A stretch of DNA of 64,000 nt from assembly GCF_003751445.1 (NCBI RefSeq), contig NZ_RJUU01000001.1:749001-813000 (forward strand). The letters are read 5' to 3'. Origin of the DNA: Streptomyces sp. 840.1. Lineage in GTDB: Bacteria > Actinomycetota > Actinomycetes > Streptomycetales > Streptomycetaceae. Shown piece by piece: positions 62,767 to 64,000 of this stretch (position 1 is its first letter; the number at the start of each line of letters is the position of its first letter). A program made the position numbers and the translations under genes. The notes below the pieces were generated by a model. The model saw only the letters and a program-made list of their open reading frames with translations. It had not been told where the DNA came from and searched no databases.

Positions 62767-64000
62767 ATGACTGAGCTCGAACGGCAGCAGTGGGACGTCG
62801 TCGTGGTCGGTGCCGGAGGTGCCGGGCTGCGGGCCGCGATCGAGGCGCGGGAGCGCGGGGCCCGTACCGCGGTGATCTGCAAATCGCTCTTCGGCAAGGC
62901 GCACACGGTCATGGCGGAGGGCGGGATCGCCGCCTCCATGGGCAATGTGAACTCCGGGGACAACTGGCAGGTGCACTTCCGCGACACCATGCGCGGCGGG
63001 AAGTTCCTCAACCAGTGGCGGATGGCCGAGCTCCACGCCAAGGAGGCGCCCGACCGGGTCTGGGAGCTGGAGACCTGGGGCGCGCTCTTCGACCGCACGC
63101 CCGAGGGGAAGATCTCCCAGCGCAACTTCGGCGGCCACGAGTACCCGCGCCTGGCGCACGTCGGGGACCGTACCGGCCTCGAACTGATCCGCACCCTCCA
63201 GCAGAAGATCGTCTCGCTCCAGCAGGAGGACAAGCGCGAGTTCGGTGACTACGAGGCCCGGCTGAAGGTCTTCCAGGAGTGCACGGTGACCCGCGTGCTG
63301 AAGGACGGGGAGCGCGTCTCCGGGACCTTCTGCTACGAGCGCGAGACAGGCAGGTTCTTCGTCCTGGAGGCGCCCTCGGTCGTCCTGGCCACCGGCGGCA
63401 TCGGCAAGTCCTTCAAGGTCACGTCGAACTCCTGGGAGTACACCGGCGACGGCCACGCGCTGGCCCTGCTGGCGGGCGCGCCCCTGCTCAACATGGAGTT
63501 CGTCCAGTTCCACCCGACCGGGATGGTCTGGCCGCCCTCGGTCAAGGGCATCCTCGTCACCGAGTCGGTGCGCGGCGACGGCGGGGTCCTGCGGAACTCC
63601 GAGGGCAAACGCTTCATGTTCGAGTACGTCCCCGACGTGTTCAAGGAGAAGTACGCGCAGTCGGAGGAGGAGGGCGACCGCTGGTACGAGGACCCGGACA
63701 ACAACCGCCGCCCGCCCGAACTGCTGCCGCGCGACGAGGTCGCCCGAGCCATCAACTCCGAGGTGAAGGCGGGCCGCGGATCGCCGCACGGCGGGGTGTT
63801 CCTGGACGTGTCGACCCGGATGTCCGCGGAGCGGATCCGGCGCCGGCTGCCCTCGATGTACCACCAGTTCAAGGAGCTGGCGGACGTCGACATCACGGCG
63901 GAGGCGATGGAGGTCGGCCCGACCTGCCACTACGTGATGGGCGGCATAGCCGTCGACTCCGACACCGCCGCCGCCCTGGACGTGCCCGGCCTGTACGCGG
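62767..64000 (+). CDS. Succinate dehydrogenase/fumarate reductase flavoprotein subunit (partial)
   Basis: 411 complete codons, cut at the window edge. FAD motif VVVVGAGGAGLRAAIEARERG; H46 in GKAHTVMAEGG is the candidate covalent FAD histidine; QFHPTGM and SVRGDGG carry substrate/catalytic residues; ELADVDITAEAMEVGPTCHYVMGG near the end. ATG 62767 follows directly on the upstream stop. Catalyses succinate/fumarate interconversion with the iron-sulfur subunit expected beyond the window. Confidence 0.92.
   Translation, partial: MTELERQQWDVVVVGAGGAGLRAAIEARERGARTAVICKSLFGKAHTVMAEGGIAASMGNVNSGDNWQVHFRDTMRGGKFLNQWRMAELHAKEAPDRVWELETWGALFDRTPEGKISQRNFGGHEYPRLAHVGDRTGLELIRTLQQKIVSLQQEDKREFGDYEARLKVFQECTVTRVLKDGERVSGTFCYERETGRFFVLEAPSVVLATGGIGKSFKVTSNSWEYTGDGHALALLAGAPLLNMEFVQFHPTGMVWPPSVKGILVTESVRGDGGVLRNSEGKRFMFEYVPDVFKEKYAQSEEEGDRWYEDPDNNRRPPELLPRDEVARAINSEVKAGRGSPHGGVFLDVSTRMSAERIRRRLPSMYHQFKELADVDITAEAMEVGPTCHYVMGGIAVDSDTAAALDVPGLYA

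Overview
The window looks like a chromosomal core segment of a Streptomyces (high GC, strong third-position GC, abundant GTG/TTG starts, mycothiol and bldK genes). No database search was possible, so all family names come from recognising motifs and gene order. The gene order (dapE, dapC, fdxA, mshB, opp operon, bldKA-E, typA, second succinate dehydrogenase) is typical of the S. coelicolor-like core.

Region 1 (1-6.7 kb): a LOG-family fragment, dapE, two small exported or membrane proteins, dapC, a seven-iron ferredoxin, an acetyltransferase and a SirB1-type protein. dapE and dapC serve lysine/peptidoglycan precursor synthesis. Region 2 (6.7-12.4 kb) is the most regulated part: an OtrA/TetM-like ribosomal protection protein behind a WhiB7-type promoter and an overlapping upstream ORF; a secreted repeat protein with a degenerate sorting signal beside a class F sortase; and an editing-domain-less threonyl-tRNA synthetase paralogue behind a leader peptide with three consecutive Thr codons and a terminator-like hairpin. 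Region 3 (12.4-17.1 kb): amidase/TetR and MFS/acetyltransferase/TetR modules with visible operators.

Region 4 (17.1-25.4 kb): secreted beta-helix glycosidase-like protein, rifampin phosphotransferase with a rifamycin-associated element (RAE), L,D-transpeptidase lipoprotein, alpha-amylase and a decayed permease remnant. Region 5 (25.4-36.5 kb): ABC exporter plus two-component system in one overlapping operon, a VanW-like anchored protein, mshB (mycothiol) with a DUF6113-like membrane protein, a small membrane protein, an S9 peptidase and a membrane protein.

Region 6 (36.7-55.6 kb) holds three complete oligopeptide ABC transporter operons side by side: two of order SBP-B-C-D-F on the minus strand flank the plus-strand bldKA-E operon. 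The two outer operons share nearly identical tracts in their ATPase genes (probable gene conversion), and all three have a hairpin directly after the binding-protein gene. Region 7 (56-64 kb): typA, a very large family 5 binding lipoprotein, a small conserved-type ORF whose stop codon sits in the target duplication of a MITE, and the start of a succinate dehydrogenase/fumarate reductase operon cut by the window end.

A recurring theme is leaderless transcription: at least six genes have a TANNNT -10 box ending 6-7 nt before the start codon.
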